Shown here: piece by piece, positions 11,058-21,940 of the stretch
Position numbering within the stretch: position 1 is the first letter of the stretch
Layout of the letters: the number at the start of each line of letters is the position of its first letter
Assembly (NCBI GenBank): GCA_023213395.1
Contig: CM041465.1
Location: forward strand, 221,533,741 to 221,597,740
DNA from: Cycas panzhihuaensis
Taxonomy: Eukaryota > Cycadophyta
Length of the DNA stretch: 64,000 bases
Reading direction: 5' to 3'
Made by a program: the position numbers and the translations under genes
The notes under the pieces: generated by a model
Database searches by the model: none
What the model saw: the letters and a program-made list of their open reading frames with translations, nothing else
What the model was told of the DNA's origin: nothing

Positions 11058-11797
11058 TCCATTCGACTGAGGGGTGTAAGGAGTTGTAACCTGTCTACGA
11101 ATTCCTCAATCCTTGTAGTAATTTAGAAACTCCTTTGATATATATTCCCCTCCTCCATCTGATCTGATGCATTTGATTTTCGTTCCTGATTCTAGCTCTG
11201 CTTTTGCTTTAAATTCTTTAAATGTTTCAAAAACTTCTGACTTATTATGTAAGAAATATACCCACACTTTCCGAGTGAAGTCATCAATGAAAGTTAAGAA
11301 GTATCTGCATCCATTAATTGTCAGAGGTGTAATTGGACCACAGATATCTGTGTATCAATTCTAATTTAGACTGAGCTCTCCAAGTACTTTCTTTAAAAGG
11401 AAGTCTGTCGCTTGCCGAGTTGACAACCTTTACAAACAAATGTATCTAATGACATATTAGGTAGGCCATTTACCATTCCTAATTTTTTCATTTGTTTAAG
11501 TGTATCAATTGAAAAATGCCCATACCTCAAATGCCATGCTTTATTATTAGATTTAGAAGCAATACAAGCTTTTTCTTCCAGGTAAGGAAGTACAGGATCT
11601 GACAGGAGTTTGTAAAGATCATTACATCTGACTCCTTTTCCAACAATTTTTCCATCTTTCTTCATATCTAGAATGTGACAATTCCCTTCTTCATCAAAGA
11701 TGGTTCTCAAACCCTTTTTGCTCAATTGAGAGACAGAGAGGAGATTCATTTTAGATCCGCACAAACAAAACATTTCCAATTCTTTTTTCATTTCCAT
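11058..11797 (-). pseudogene. copia C protease end, GAG-pre-integrase and integrase core
   Basis: Minus strand 11,797-11,393 is open and carries LSVSQLSKKGL, MWHL-type (here AWHLRYGHF) and VCKGCQLGKR, the zinc-binding and pre-integrase part. The integrase core follows to 11,058 in shifted frame, with the catalytic Asp segments (FIDDFTRKVWV-type and SDGGGEYIS-type) recognisable in the minus-strand reading of 11,360-11,130. At least one shift (near 11,395) separates the two parts. Confidence 0.8.
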
Positions 11798-12921
11798 CTA
11801 GATTTACTGAAATAATTCCAATCCCTTTTATATTAAGGGAATACTTGTCACCCAATTCTACTGATTTGTCCATATTGTAGGGATTCATGGTTTGAAACCA
11901 TTCTTCCCGACTTGTCATATGTTTGGAGGCTCCTGAATCTATGTACCATATGTCTTTGTCTTTCATACCGGTAACCAATGCTGTGATGAATGCTGTCTCT
12001 TCTTCTTCTTCTTCCTCATCGTCCTTTTCTTTGCTGTAACCTCCAATAGGCCGCTTTCCTTTCTGAATTTCACTTCGTCTCTGTGGGCACTGATATGGAT
12101 AGTGTCCACTTTGTCCGCAGTAGCAGCATATGTCAAAGATTCTACAACTGCTAACGAAATGTTCGGTTCTTCCATAGTTGTAGCAGACTCTGTTTTCTCT
12201 GCTGCGTCCTCGTCCTCTGGAACTTTGCCAGCGTCCTCGCCCCCGGAAGTCTGATGTTCTGCTTGGTCCTCGAAATTGTTGTCTTCCTCTTGGCCCGAGA
12301 TTCAGTTTGGACGCAAATGCATCCTCCAATTCTGTCGTGCTTTCATATCTTCTATTTCTCTGTTCTTGTCTTAATAATAAACCTGTTAATTCATCAAGAG
12401 TTAATTTGTCTAACCTATCACTGTCTGTGATAGTGTTGACAATTGTGTCAAATGACTTTGGCGCCTTGTCATACAATTTCCACAAGGTCTTGTTCAAATT
12501 AGGCCACCAGCACTCAAGAGATTATTTCTCACAGTAATGATTTTATGCATAAATTCTTCTACCTCTTCATTTTCTCTCATGTGAAGCTTGTACAGCTCTT
12601 CTTTGAGTGCAATTATTCTTGCCTTATTCTTTTGTCCATATAAATTTTCCAAGCATTTCCAGTTTGGATGCCCGATTCAATTTTTCGACATAAACGCGAG
12701 ATGTAATCGGAAATGGACATTTTTAATGTGAGACTGGCCATATTATTTCTTTCAATCCAATTTCCTAGCTTATCATCGTCAACTGGAGGACGTTTTTCTG
12801 TCCCTTCATCAATTTCCCAGGCATTTTTCACCCTCAAAATTGTTTCTATTTTAATTTTCTAGACATGGTAATTTGAACCAGTTAATTTTTCTGGTTCGTG
12901 TAGAGATGAGGATGAAGACAT
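11751..12921 (-). pseudogene. copia C gag with two zinc knuckles, and protease
   Basis: The likely gag start is the ATG at 12,921, about 670 bases after the 5' LTR. The first residues include EPEKLTGSNYHV, after which a TAG replaces the conserved Trp. From 12,497 to 11,751 the frame is open: LTGLLLRQEQRNRR, an Arg/Gly-rich stretch, then CYNYGRTEHFVSSC (first knuckle, second Cys lost to Tyr) and CYCGQSGHYPYQC, then an acidic run and the protease site WYIDSGASKHMTS with an intact Asp-Ser-Gly triad. The earlier gag part (12,837-12,613) lies in another frame. Confidence 0.85.
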
Positions 12922-13575
12922 TACTTTTCGGATCAAAGGATGGTTTTGAGGTTCCGTCTGCACAGTACGGAATTCGCACGGAACCCTAGGTGTACTGACC
13001 AAAACACAAATGTACCTCAAATCGAAGGTCTTTCACCGTCGCTCCAATCAAGACGGTTTTTCAAAAAAATTTCTCAGAAGAGAGAAATCTGGCTCAGAAT
13101 GAAAATCGACGGCTAGGGCAGAAAATCGTATTTGAAGAAAATAATATGAAAAAACTAAAAAAATGTCTTCGAATCTGCGTGTAATCTTTATGTACTGTCA
13201 CTAAGAAGGATTTAGGACAGAAAATACTCGATACAAAGAGCAGATCGATGAGATTTTTGAGAAGTTCTCCTCAATCTCGCGCGGACTGGTTCGAGGGCTT
13301 TTTTGCCTGCAAAATGGCTTCAAATCGCTCGGCTCTAGTAGAAAAAAGTCTTCAGCATGCCTGGATCTAGGTCCCCACCAAGTTTCGCTCCAATCTGACA
13401 CTTTGAAAATTTTCGTGTCCAGACATCGCCCCGGACAAGACCGTACGGTTCCGTACCCAGGGATAGTAATGATCTTTGTCTGGTACAAAAACCCCAACTG
13501 CCTTGTCTGCCCCTTACACCTTTGACTGGGTTTTCTTTGCAGAAGAAATAGTCTCCAAATGATCAGTTAGACTGA

Positions 13576-13590
13576 CCTGCTCTGATACCA
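13576..13590 (-). promoter_or_regulatory. primer-binding site of copia C
   Basis: On the minus strand TGGTATCAGAGCAGG follows the 5' LTR directly. This is a full match to the initiator tRNA-Met type site used by many plant copia elements. Confidence 0.9.
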
Positions 13591-13805
13591 TGTAGAAAAA
13601 CAGAGCATAACTTAAACAGAGAAGAAAAAGTGCATGATATTATTGAGATTCAATCTTCTTAAGTATACATCAATGATGTGATGGTTACAACTTCTAATGT
13701 AACCGATCACTCTCAGACTGCCAAGTGGCATGATCTTATGAGTACATTAAGGGTGGTCCTAACATGACCCCCTTTCTTTTCTAGATAAAACATTATATCT
13801 CAACA
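13591..13805 (-). repeat. 5' LTR of copia C
   Basis: 215 bases, near-identical to 8,603-8,816; differences seen are mostly C/T changes plus one added C. The perfect duplication CTACA follows on the outside. Confidence 0.95.
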
Positions 13806-14400
13806 CTACATTGGGTTGCAGTGAAGTGGATTCTGAAGTATTTGAAGGGGACACTCAATCTTGGTCTCAAATACCATCATGGTGAGGAGATAAAGTTGTA
13901 TGGCTACATTTGATGTTGATTGGGGAGGAGACGCTGATGATTGGAAGTCCACTGCTGGATACATCTTTGGTGTTGGTAATGGATTTGTTTCATGGTAGTC
14001 AAAGAAGCAACAAACAGTGACACCATCTTCTATAGAGGCAAAATATCAAGGACTCAATGTTGGTGTTAAAGAAGTTGTATGGTTGCAAGGTCTCTTACAA
14101 GTTCTTGGAGTGTCAAATGGGCATCTAATTATCTTTGTCAATAATCAAAATACCATTCACTTGTGAAAGAATCTAGAGTTTCATGCTCCTACGAAGCACA
14201 TCGAGATACAACACCACTAGATCCATGAACAAATCAAGTAAGAGAAGCTGCAGGTCGACTATTGTCCAAGTGAATATCAGATTGCGGATGTCTTTACCAA
14301 AGTGCTTACTGAAGATCAATTCACAAAGATGCGTACCAAATTAGGACTCATAGATGTTATCCTTGAGGGGGGATGTATCAACAAGGATAAAGACGCAAGA
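13806..14400 (+). pseudogene. copia B RNase H remnant
   Basis: After element C the B frame resumes with VKWILKYLKGT, the Trp-Gly-Gly-Asp and RKSTAGYIF-type RNase H block, SKKQQTV, and SSIEAKY, then the C-terminal KHIEI and ADVFTKVL motifs near 14,195 and 14,285. Stops are common (for example at the Trp of VSWxSKKQ). The frame ends just before a first purine run near 14,370. Confidence 0.8.
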
Positions 14401-14456
14401 TAGTTCTAGCCTTCGTGATAATACAACTGTTGTAGGTTGTAGGTTCTCCACATTCG

Positions 14457-14469
14457 CATTAAGGGGGGA
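14457..14469 (+). other. polypurine tract of copia B
   Basis: ATTAAGGGGGGA lies directly before the LTR start TGTTAACG. A second similar purine run sits about 90 bases upstream (near 14,366-14,375). Confidence 0.7.
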
Positions 14470-14815
14470 TGTTAACGTGGTAGTTGTTTGTTAAGCCACT
14501 AGTTAATGTTAATGTGGTGATTTAACTTAATTATGATTAACGAAATGGTGCAAGTTATGCGGAGGGTAATAACCCTTATCGGTTGACACCTCTTAGAAGG
14601 ATATAAAATTCTAGAGCCCTTGTATATTCATATTAAACAAGTGGTAATCAATGTGATCAATTGATCTTTGTGGTGGGTTTTTTTCCCAAAAGGGTTTTCC
14701 ACATAAATCCTATGTACTGTACAACTATTTTTTGTGCTTATATTATATGCTTGTTGTGTATGGTAAAAGATTCTGCGAATGTAAACATGTATGAGTTCAT
14801 TCATGTTTCTTAACA
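14470..14815 (+). repeat. 3' LTR of copia B
   Basis: Starts TGTTAACGTGG after the polypurine tract and ends TTCTTAACA. A TATA-like TATAAAA lies at 14,602-14,608, so U3 is about 150 bases long. The 5' partner is outside the window. The following 5-mer ATCAA would be the right target duplication. Confidence 0.75.
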
Positions 14816-14828
14816 ATCAAGAACAATT

Positions 14829-15236
14829 TGCCAGAAGTATCTAGCTTTCCAACACTTAAACACCACAATAATTGTGATGTGAAAAGTGGGTGATTGTAGT
14901 CTCAGAGAACATTACTTGACTATGGGATTGTCAAAGAGGGAAATAGATATCGATCTCTTCTCTATTATCTCTGGAAAATCTCAATCACTTCACACACAAA
15001 TCTTTGGTTGTACAATGAGATGCGTCTCAATTTATATTGAGGGCTTTGTAACTATTGGAACCTAATCAACTAGTTATTCAACTAACTATCTTAGTTTTAT
15101 AAATCAATCAACTAATCCCTAACTATCTAATTAATTGATACCTAACCATCTAGCTATAAATACATTGCTTGTGTACATTACTGTTACATTAAGTAGTCCT
15201 TCATTTAGAAATGGATGAGAATCCAATTTCTCATCA
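14829..15236 (-). repeat. 3' LTR of gypsy H
   Basis: On the minus strand it starts TGATGAGAAATTGG, directly after a purine/C tract and the end of the H coding region, and ends CTTCTGGCA. Length 408 bases. No matching LTR was found at the other end of H (19,790-20,340), so the boundaries rest on the TG...CA ends and on position. Confidence 0.55.
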
Positions 15237-15249
15237 TTCCTCCCTGACT

Positions 15250-16739
15250 AGGGGGAAATTTTCTTCAATTTCACATGTAAGGCCGAAGATGAGAAAAGTT
15301 ATGATCAAACACTGCTTGTGAAATCCATTCAGCCTAAGTAGGAATGCTTCCTTGCTTGGGAACTAGGTAAGTTATAGTCTGCTTGTGGTGAGTGGTGCAT
15401 ATCCTTGTATCCAAAAGAGTATCTACTGGAAGTGGAAGCTAGAAATCTGGTATCATGTCCATTGGATGTTGCACCTCTAGAATGTCTTCCAACATAGATG
15501 GCTTATACTTCTTGAGATTACTAAGGATGAAAACATCGTGCATCCCAAGACATGCTGGTAAATTGAACCAAAAAGCATTGGTGCCAATGGCCTCAGTAAT
15601 TATGCACGGTTCAAACCTTGTAGGTTTGAGTTTGTGGTGAGTTTGGTGCTTAAATCTTTGTTTCTCCAAATGGAGCCAAACCTCATCTCCAACTTGGAAA
15701 TTGTATAGAATTTGATGTCAATCTTGTTCAACTTTATACTTGGCTTGGGATTGTGCAAGTATTTCTTAGATTTTGGCATATTTTTGTTGAAGTTGCTCCA
15801 TAGAGGTTGATGCCCTCTATTGTTCAATCTGTTCATGTCAGGTGACTAGTGTTGGCAGTGCTACAAAGAGTTCATAAAGGGGCTACGGGTTGAAATCCAT
15901 AACAAACTTCAAAATGTGAATGCCCTGCCGAGAAATGCGCATCTCGATTATATCCATGCTAGATCATGCGAAGGAACTAGTCCCACTGTTTAGCAGTATG
16001 ATGATAGATACAAAGTGCATGGATGAGGGTGCAATTCACCACTTTTATATGGCCATCTGTCTGGGAATCAAAAGTTGTGGAATACTATAGTTGGGTTTCC
16101 AAGTAGTTTCCATAATGTTTTCTAAAAGTGGCCAAGGAAACGTGCATCTCGGTCTAAAATGATGGAAAGTGACATCCCATAATGCACCTAAACATGCTCA
16201 AAAAAGAGCGTGATCGTGTATTGTGCATCTATTATCTTAGTACATGGAATGAAAATGGCCATTTTGGAGAATCTACAGACAATAATCAAGATACAGTCAT
16301 GCTCATGTTGAGTGATTGGTAGGCTAGTGATAAAATCCATGGAAATGGATTCCCATGGTTGGGATGATACTGATAATGGCTGATATAGTCCTATCTTCCA
16401 ATTAGGCAACTTAGATTGGCTACATAAGGCACAATGTTGAATGTAGCATTCGATGGGCTTTTGCATCAATGGCCAATAGAAATAATATTGCAGATGCTAT
16501 AAGGTTTTGGAAACCCCAAAATGACTTCCATAGCTAGAAGCATGGGCTTCCTTTAGGGGTTGCTCTGTGTTGCCTCTAGGTACACAAAGTTGACCGAGTT
16601 GATACAACAAACCATCCTGGAGATGATAGTCTAAGAATGGTTGTTGATTTACTTCATTGTGATGTTGAATAGAGGTATACATGTTAGCAAAGTTTATGTC
16701 TATCCATCCAAAATTTTCTGTTTTGTATAAGCCACCCAT
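15250..16739 (-). pseudogene. gypsy H integrase and chromodomain-like C-terminus
   Basis: Minus 16,739-16,497 holds the RNase H/integrase linker with a DGLLYQLGQLCVP block and EAHASSYGSHFGVSKT, the zinc-finger lead-in. 16,469-16,188 holds CYIQHCALCSQSK (CxxC zinc part) and the catalytic MDFITSLP core. 15,669-15,439 holds LKPTRFEPCII, NAFWFNLP and MHDVFILSNLKKY, the conserved post-integrase module. Beyond this, the reading with YLV and AEWISQAVF resembles the end of a chromodomain, which would direct integration to particular chromatin. Several shifts and stops are present. Confidence 0.75.
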
Positions 16740-17902
16740 CTAATGTTGAGTATATTTAACATTGTACAAGTTGGAGGCCTACTGAGGAAAATTGCTATTG
16801 TGTTTGCCTTTCCCTTTTTGTACTTGATGACTAAATGGAATTGTTACAAGTACGATGTCTATCGCATGTGGCATTGCTTTTGGATGTGACTTTGAGTTTG
16901 TAAAAACTATAGAGGTCTATGATTTGTATGAGCAATGGTCTCCTTCCCTAGGAGATAATGTCTCTAGTACTTGATTGCTTGGACAAGGACATAGAACTCG
17001 TCATAAATACTATACTTTCACTTTTTTTGTGAAAATGTATTTGAATGGTAAGCAATGGGATGTTCTCCCTGCTTAAGTACGACCCCCATAGCTATGTGAG
17101 AAGCATTGGTCTCAATCTCAAAAGGCTTTTGTATGCCTGGCAATGCAAGAATTAGGGTCGTGCATACAATGTTCTTCAACCTTTCAAAGGTAGCTGTCTA
17201 AGCAAGTCTCCAATTATAGGTGGTTTTGCCTTTGGTGAGAGCATAGAGTGCATGTGTTATATCGACATAATGAGGTATGAGTTTTCTATGAAAATTTGTG
17301 TACCCTAGGAAACCACGAAGATCGGTGAGATTCCTTGGTGGTGGGCAATCAAAAATCACTTAAAGTTTTGTAGGATCTACATGAATTCCTTCTGCATCAA
17401 TGACATATCCTAGATAAGTTATTAAATCTTGTGCAAAGGAACATTTACTCTTTTGTACTTGTAAATGATTTCCCCATAGAGTACTCAACACTTGTTTCAC
17501 ATGCTGAAGGTGCTCTTGCCATGTTCGACTATAAATTAAGATGTCATCTAGAAAAACGATGATGCATTTTCCCAAGAAAGGACAGAGCACATTGTTCATC
17601 AATCGCATGGAGGTGGATGGTGCATTAGTAAGACCAAGTGGCATTACCAACCACTCTAACAATCCCAAGTGTGTCTTGAATGTAGTCTTCTAGGTGTCAT
17701 TAGGCTGCATCCATACTTAATGGTAGCCTAATGCCAAATCAATCTTCATAAAATATCTGGGTTGTTGCAATTCATTAAAGAGGTTTGCCAATACGAGGTG
17801 ACAGATAATGGTTCTTAATTGTGATGTAGTTGAGCGCTTTATAGTCAACACAGTCTCCAAGTGCCATCTTTCTTTAGCATGAGTATTACTAGTGATCCAC
17901 AA
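16740..17902 (-). pseudogene. gypsy H reverse transcriptase and RNase H
   Basis: Minus 17,902-17,717 carries an RT palm start with MKIDLALGYH. 17,668-17,360 carries MPLGLTNAPST and the catalytic FLDDILIYS box, followed by KCSFA and YLGYVI. The RNase H part down to 16,740 is recognisable only in pieces and has many stops. Confidence 0.8.
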
Positions 17903-18211
17903 GGGGAGGAACTTGTCTAGATTATTCCCTCTTCAATAAGTTTTGTAATTTGGCTTTTAAGTTTTGCCCCTTCTAAAATAGAATTTTTATAGAGGGGTCT
18001 ATTTGGCAAAGTGGATCCTAGCAGTAAATTGATGTTGTGTTGAACCGGTTGGAAGGGTGGCAAACCCTTTGGAGGTTCAAAGACATTGGCATACTCATCC
18101 AGAAGTTGTTGTGTATCTAGATGTAAGACTTCAACTTTGGTCTATTAAAGTTTTGACTACTCTAACAAGCAAGACAATGCTCTTTTTTGTAGCATTCGCA
18201 ATTTTTCTAGC

Positions 18212-18715
18212 TTAGGAATCAATTTTCAAGCTTATTGGAGAAGAAGAAGATTGGAGTTGATAAACAAGATTGTCTTTATGTAGCTTGTAAGTGTTTGTTT
18301 GCCCATAATAATTAACACTCCTATAATACTGATAGGAACTGCCTAAAAGGATTTGATAGCTATCCATAGGAGCCACATCACACATGATTGTGTCAACAAA
18401 TGGCGTCATGGAAAATGTAACATGATGAACTTTGTCCACTTTGGTAGGTATGCCCCCTTCTTTCTTCACCCAACCCAAATGGTAAGGTTATGGGTGGGGT
18501 TTTGTAGGGAGATTCAACTCTTTAACTAACTTATTAGAGACCAATGTTTTCATGCTTCCATTATCAATAATGCAAAGTACCATATGGTCTTTTACTTGGC
18601 AATTTTGAGTAAAAAGAGCTTCCCTCTTTGAGATACTGAAGCCTTTGGTCGTCAAAACCAAGTTGGAGTCGGCCACCATTTGGTTGGTGACTAGTATAAT
18701 CAGTACTTTTGTCAT
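18212..18715 (-). pseudogene. gypsy H aspartic protease region
   Basis: Minus 18,715-18,488 has the protease site CIIDNGSMKTLVS, the gypsy variant of Asp-Ser/Gly-Gly with Asn before Gly. 18,478-18,212 carries CDVAPMDSYQILLG, the second conserved protease/linker block. The two frames are separated by a shift at about 18,480. Confidence 0.75.
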
Positions 18716-18719
18716 TTCA

Positions 18720-19763
18720 CTGGATGTGCCAGCTTCTTTGGTGATAGGAGTCTTTGCCTTTGTCTTGTACTTCTCCTTCTACGTTTTGCACTCTTCGTTG
18801 GAGTGATTGGCAATTTAATAGAGTGTACAAAATTTTTGTGCTGACCTATCTTTGGTTGTTGTTGTTGTTGTTGTAGACAGTGTATGTTGTTGTTGATATG
18901 GCTTTGATGGAATTGCTTCTTTCTATAGATGATATGGTTGTTTTTGGTGGTGTTGTTGTCAAGATGGTTGCAACTACTGCTACAATTGAGATTGAACTAG
19001 TCTTTTGTGAATTTTACTTTAGACTTTCAAAGCATATTGAAAGGCTTCATCAAATGAAGTAATTTTGAGCAGGCCCACCTCCTATTGCAAAAAGGGGAAG
19101 AGTCCACTCAAAAACTAATGTTTGAGTGTTTTCTCTATGTCTTTGGATTCCATCATTATGATTGTTTTATTGAATATGCCTATATACTATTGGACAGATT
19201 GTCCTAGTTGTTCCACAATTGTAACCATTTCTTTTTCGCTCATCGATGTAACCAACTGGGTAAAATCGAGCTTGAAGAACTTCTTTGAATCTTTCCCATG
19301 TGCTAATGATTGGATGCATCTGTACATATGTTTGCCACCATCATATAAGCGTTTGCTCTAACATGTGTATTTTTTCCATCGCGATCTTTTCTACTATAAT
19401 TAGATTTTGTCACTTAAAATATGTTTTGAGATTTCAAATCCAACTATCCAAGGCTTTGACATTAATTATGTTGTGAAACTTTGTGATAGTTATGTGAGTG
19501 TCTAGCTTAGAGTACGATGGCTGGATGGGAATTGTTGTAGGGATCTATGTCTGTTGTGCTTATTGAGCTTGTAAGAGTTGTTGAGTCTGATGAACCATCA
19601 ATTGCTGAAACAAGGTCATCATGTTCTGCATCATGGGTTCCATCACTTGTGCAAAAGTTGGAGTTGGTTCCTTTGACTACTTGATAGAATGCTTTGTTGA
19701 CTATTGCTTGATTTCTTCTATTGTTTCTTCTTCAAAAGAAACCTGTTTTGCTCCACGAGGCAT
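18720..19763 (-). pseudogene. gypsy H gag remnant
   Basis: A start at 19,763 (MPRGAKQ...) opens a Glu-rich N-terminus that meets a stop after about 22 residues. Further on, a Gln-rich segment and a retrotransposon-gag-like region can be followed in pieces. Gln/His-rich coding explains the GTTGTTGTTG-type run near 18,855-18,890 on the + strand. No clean zinc knuckle was recognised. Confidence 0.5.
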
Positions 19764-19790
19764 GTTGCACTCCAAATGCCAAACTTGACA

Positions 19791-20339
19791 CCAAAAATTA
19801 ATTATTCTTATAAAAGGCAAAGTTTCTTGTGGACATAAAAATTTCTAGTTAGGAGATTTTTTTTGTAGTGACCTTGATTAAAATAAGGAGAAATATGATC
19901 TTCCCTACTTAATAGATGACTTTTTAACGCTTTCTTTTGTTAGCTTTTCATCAATTTTCTCTATTGTACTTGCCATTCACAAATATGATTTTATCCCAAA
20001 TTTACACCATGTGATTTTAGTGTTTTAATCTCATTGAAATAATGAAATTTAAATCTCACCCTTATTACTTTGGAAATAGAAAAGATAATATGCTTTTTCT
20101 TCAAAGTGTATTTCAAATGAAATATTTACTTAAATCTTAGAAATTCTTTTTTTTTTTGGTTTTTCTTAGGTGGCAATTGTCGTGGCAACCCTAACAATTT
20201 CATGGGTGGATTTACCAAAGATTTCCCTTGGCAATTAGGGTCCCATAGCAATTGTCATTTAATTTTTTCGTTCATTATCTGGTAGGCAAGATGCCTTGTT
20301 TGCCTCTCTATGTGTTTTCCTCTCTTGTTTTCCTAAAGA
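19791..20339. other. no gene seen; junction between H and I
   Basis: AT-rich sequence with no frame of note. It should hold the 5' LTR of H and the missing 5' part of I, but neither could be matched. GGCAATTGTC-type phrases occur at 20,171 and 20,248, suggesting a small unresolved repeat. Confidence 0.5.
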
Positions 20340-21940
20340 AGATTCTAAGGAAGAAAGGAATTTTCCTAGAACCTACTCTATTGTTGAATATGGGGATAAA
20401 GAAATTTTGGCACACCAAATTTTATGAATTAAACTCAGATGGAAAATCCATTCAGAGGGAAAAGCTCGAGCTCAAACCCATTAATGTGGGGACAGAGGAC
20501 AACCCCAAGCGTATACAATTAGGTGATTATTGGGAAGTTGCAATGATGCAAGAAGCTACCTCTCTTTTTCAAGAATTTAAGGATGTCTTTGCATGGTCTT
20601 ATAAAGACCTAAAAGGAATCCCCCCAGAGTTAGGAGAACACAGAATTGAGCTAATGGAAAATACAAAACAAGTAAGGCAAAGACCTTACAGAATGAATCC
20701 GCGCTATAAGGAGCAAGTAAAGATAGAATTAGACAAATTATTAGAAGCCGGATATATATTTGAGGTTGAAAACAGTGAATGGGTAAGCCCGGTGGTGGTA
20801 GTACCCAAAAAGAGTGGGAAGTTACGCATATGCATTGATTACAGAGCTTTGAATAAAGCAACGAAGAAAGATCCATTCCCCATACCCTTCACTGAAGATG
20901 TGCTCGAGAAAGTAGCGGGACATGAGATTTTGTCATTCACAGATGGCTTCAGTGGTTATAATCAAGTTCGTATTGCACTTGAGGACCAATTGAAGACAAC
21001 ATTTGTTACGGAATGGGGGACATATGCATATAGGGTCATGCCATTTGGGCTGACAAATGCTCCCGCAACCTTTCAAAGGGTGATCTTAAACATCTTTAGG
21101 AAATTGTTGGGGAAAGCAGTGGAGGTATTTCTAGATGATTGGACTTTGTATAGTACAATAGAAAAACATTTGTCTAAATTAAGGCTAATATTAGAATTGT
21201 GTAGGGAAAGTAGACTATGCTTAAATCCAGACAAATGTACCTTTCTGGTACCATTTGGATCATTGCTGGGACATATTGTTTTGAAGGATGGATTGAAGAC
21301 TGACCCGGGAAAGGTGGAGGTAATTTTGAGATTCCCTATTCCTCAAACGCCAAAAAACCTTAAAGCTTTCTTAGGAATGACCGGTTATTACTGGAAATTT
21401 ATAAGAAATTATGCTCGAATAGCCCATCCTCTGGAGACTCTGCTGAAAAAAGCCACTAAGTGGGAATGGACACTACAACAACAACTATCTTTTGATGCTC
21501 TGAAGAAGAAGATAGTTGAAGCTCCTGTGCTTAAATTCCCAGACTGGAACAAACTGTTGCATGTTCATGTAGATGCATCACTGTATGCCATTGGCTGTGT
21601 GTTGGCCCAACCAGAAGATGAAAAAATAGATCTTCCAATTGCTTTTGCAAGTAGAAAGTTGACATCCGCTGAACGTAACTATACAGTTACCGAACGAGAG
21701 GGATTAGGCATGGTATATGCCCTGCAGAGGTTTCGGCATTACTTGTTAGCAAATCCATTTGCATTTTTTGTGGATCATCAAGCTCTTCAATACTTGATTA
21801 ATAAACCAATTTTGCAGGGGAGAATTAGCCGCTGGCTAATGTTGTTTCAGGAATTCATGTTCAAAATTGTGGTAAAAAAGGGGGAGAAACACATCCATAC
21901 CAGATCAATTGTCGCGAATAAAGGACAATGGGAAAGGTAA
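20340..21940 (+). pseudogene. gypsy I reverse transcriptase and RNase H
   Basis: One long open segment. Its first ~30 codons, before about 20,340, are non-homologous read-in and not part of the element. RT blocks in order: FKDVFAWSYKDL, RPYRMNPRYKEQV, WVSPVVVVPKKSGKLRIC, DYRALN, MPFGLTNAPATFQR, and the catalytic box VEVFLDDWTLYS near 21,125-21,160. RNase H then shows HVHVDASLYAIG, SAERNYTVTEREGLGMVYAL and FVDHQAL. A small deletion near 21,900 shifts the frame just before the RNase H end, so integrase lies in another frame. Unusually well preserved for this window. Confidence 0.9.

Larger units (their letters stand above)
8603..13805 (-). mobile_element. Ty1/copia element C, full length, young, antisense in B
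   Basis: The ends are LTRs 8,603-8,816 and 13,591-13,805, flanked by a perfect 5-bp target duplication CTACA (8,598-8,602 and 13,806-13,810). By eye the LTRs differ at about four positions of 215 (near 2%), so this is the most recent insertion in the window. The minus strand carries PBS, gag, protease, integrase, RT, RNase H and PPT in order. It is not intact: gag has an early TAG and RT/RNase H is split, so it is probably non-autonomous today. Confidence 0.95.
1..14815 (+). mobile_element. Ty1/copia element B, host of three nested insertions; 5' end outside window
   Basis: Pieces of one copia polyprotein appear in the correct order on the + strand once three insertions are removed: GAG-pre-integrase (1-183, continuing 5,395-5,504), integrase and reverse transcriptase (6,580-8,597), RNase H (13,811-14,380) and a 3' LTR (14,470-14,815). 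Each interruption falls inside a codon context that resumes cleanly on the far side, for example C-M/Y-G-K across the solo LTR. The 5' LTR and gag lie before position 1. All coding pieces have stops and frameshifts, so the copy is dead. The family is distinct from A, C, D and E: its RT box reads LYVDDLL and its LTR sequence is unrelated. Confidence 0.85.
14829..19790 (-). mobile_element. Ty3/gypsy chromovirus-like element H, antisense, decayed
   Basis: Minus-strand coding order is gag (19,763 downwards), protease (about 18,715-18,212), RT (17,902-17,360), RNase H (about 17,300-16,500), integrase (16,739-15,840) and a C-terminal domain ending in chromodomain-like residues near 15,400-15,260. 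That order, with integrase last, is Ty3/gypsy. No 5' LTR could be matched. The copy abuts the B LTR on the left and gypsy I territory on the right. Confidence 0.8.

Noticed and set aside
20252-20339. N-terminal residues of the long RT frame of gypsy I
   Set aside because: The hydrophobic first ~30 residues have no gypsy similarity; they are read-in from non-element DNA left of the truncation point.
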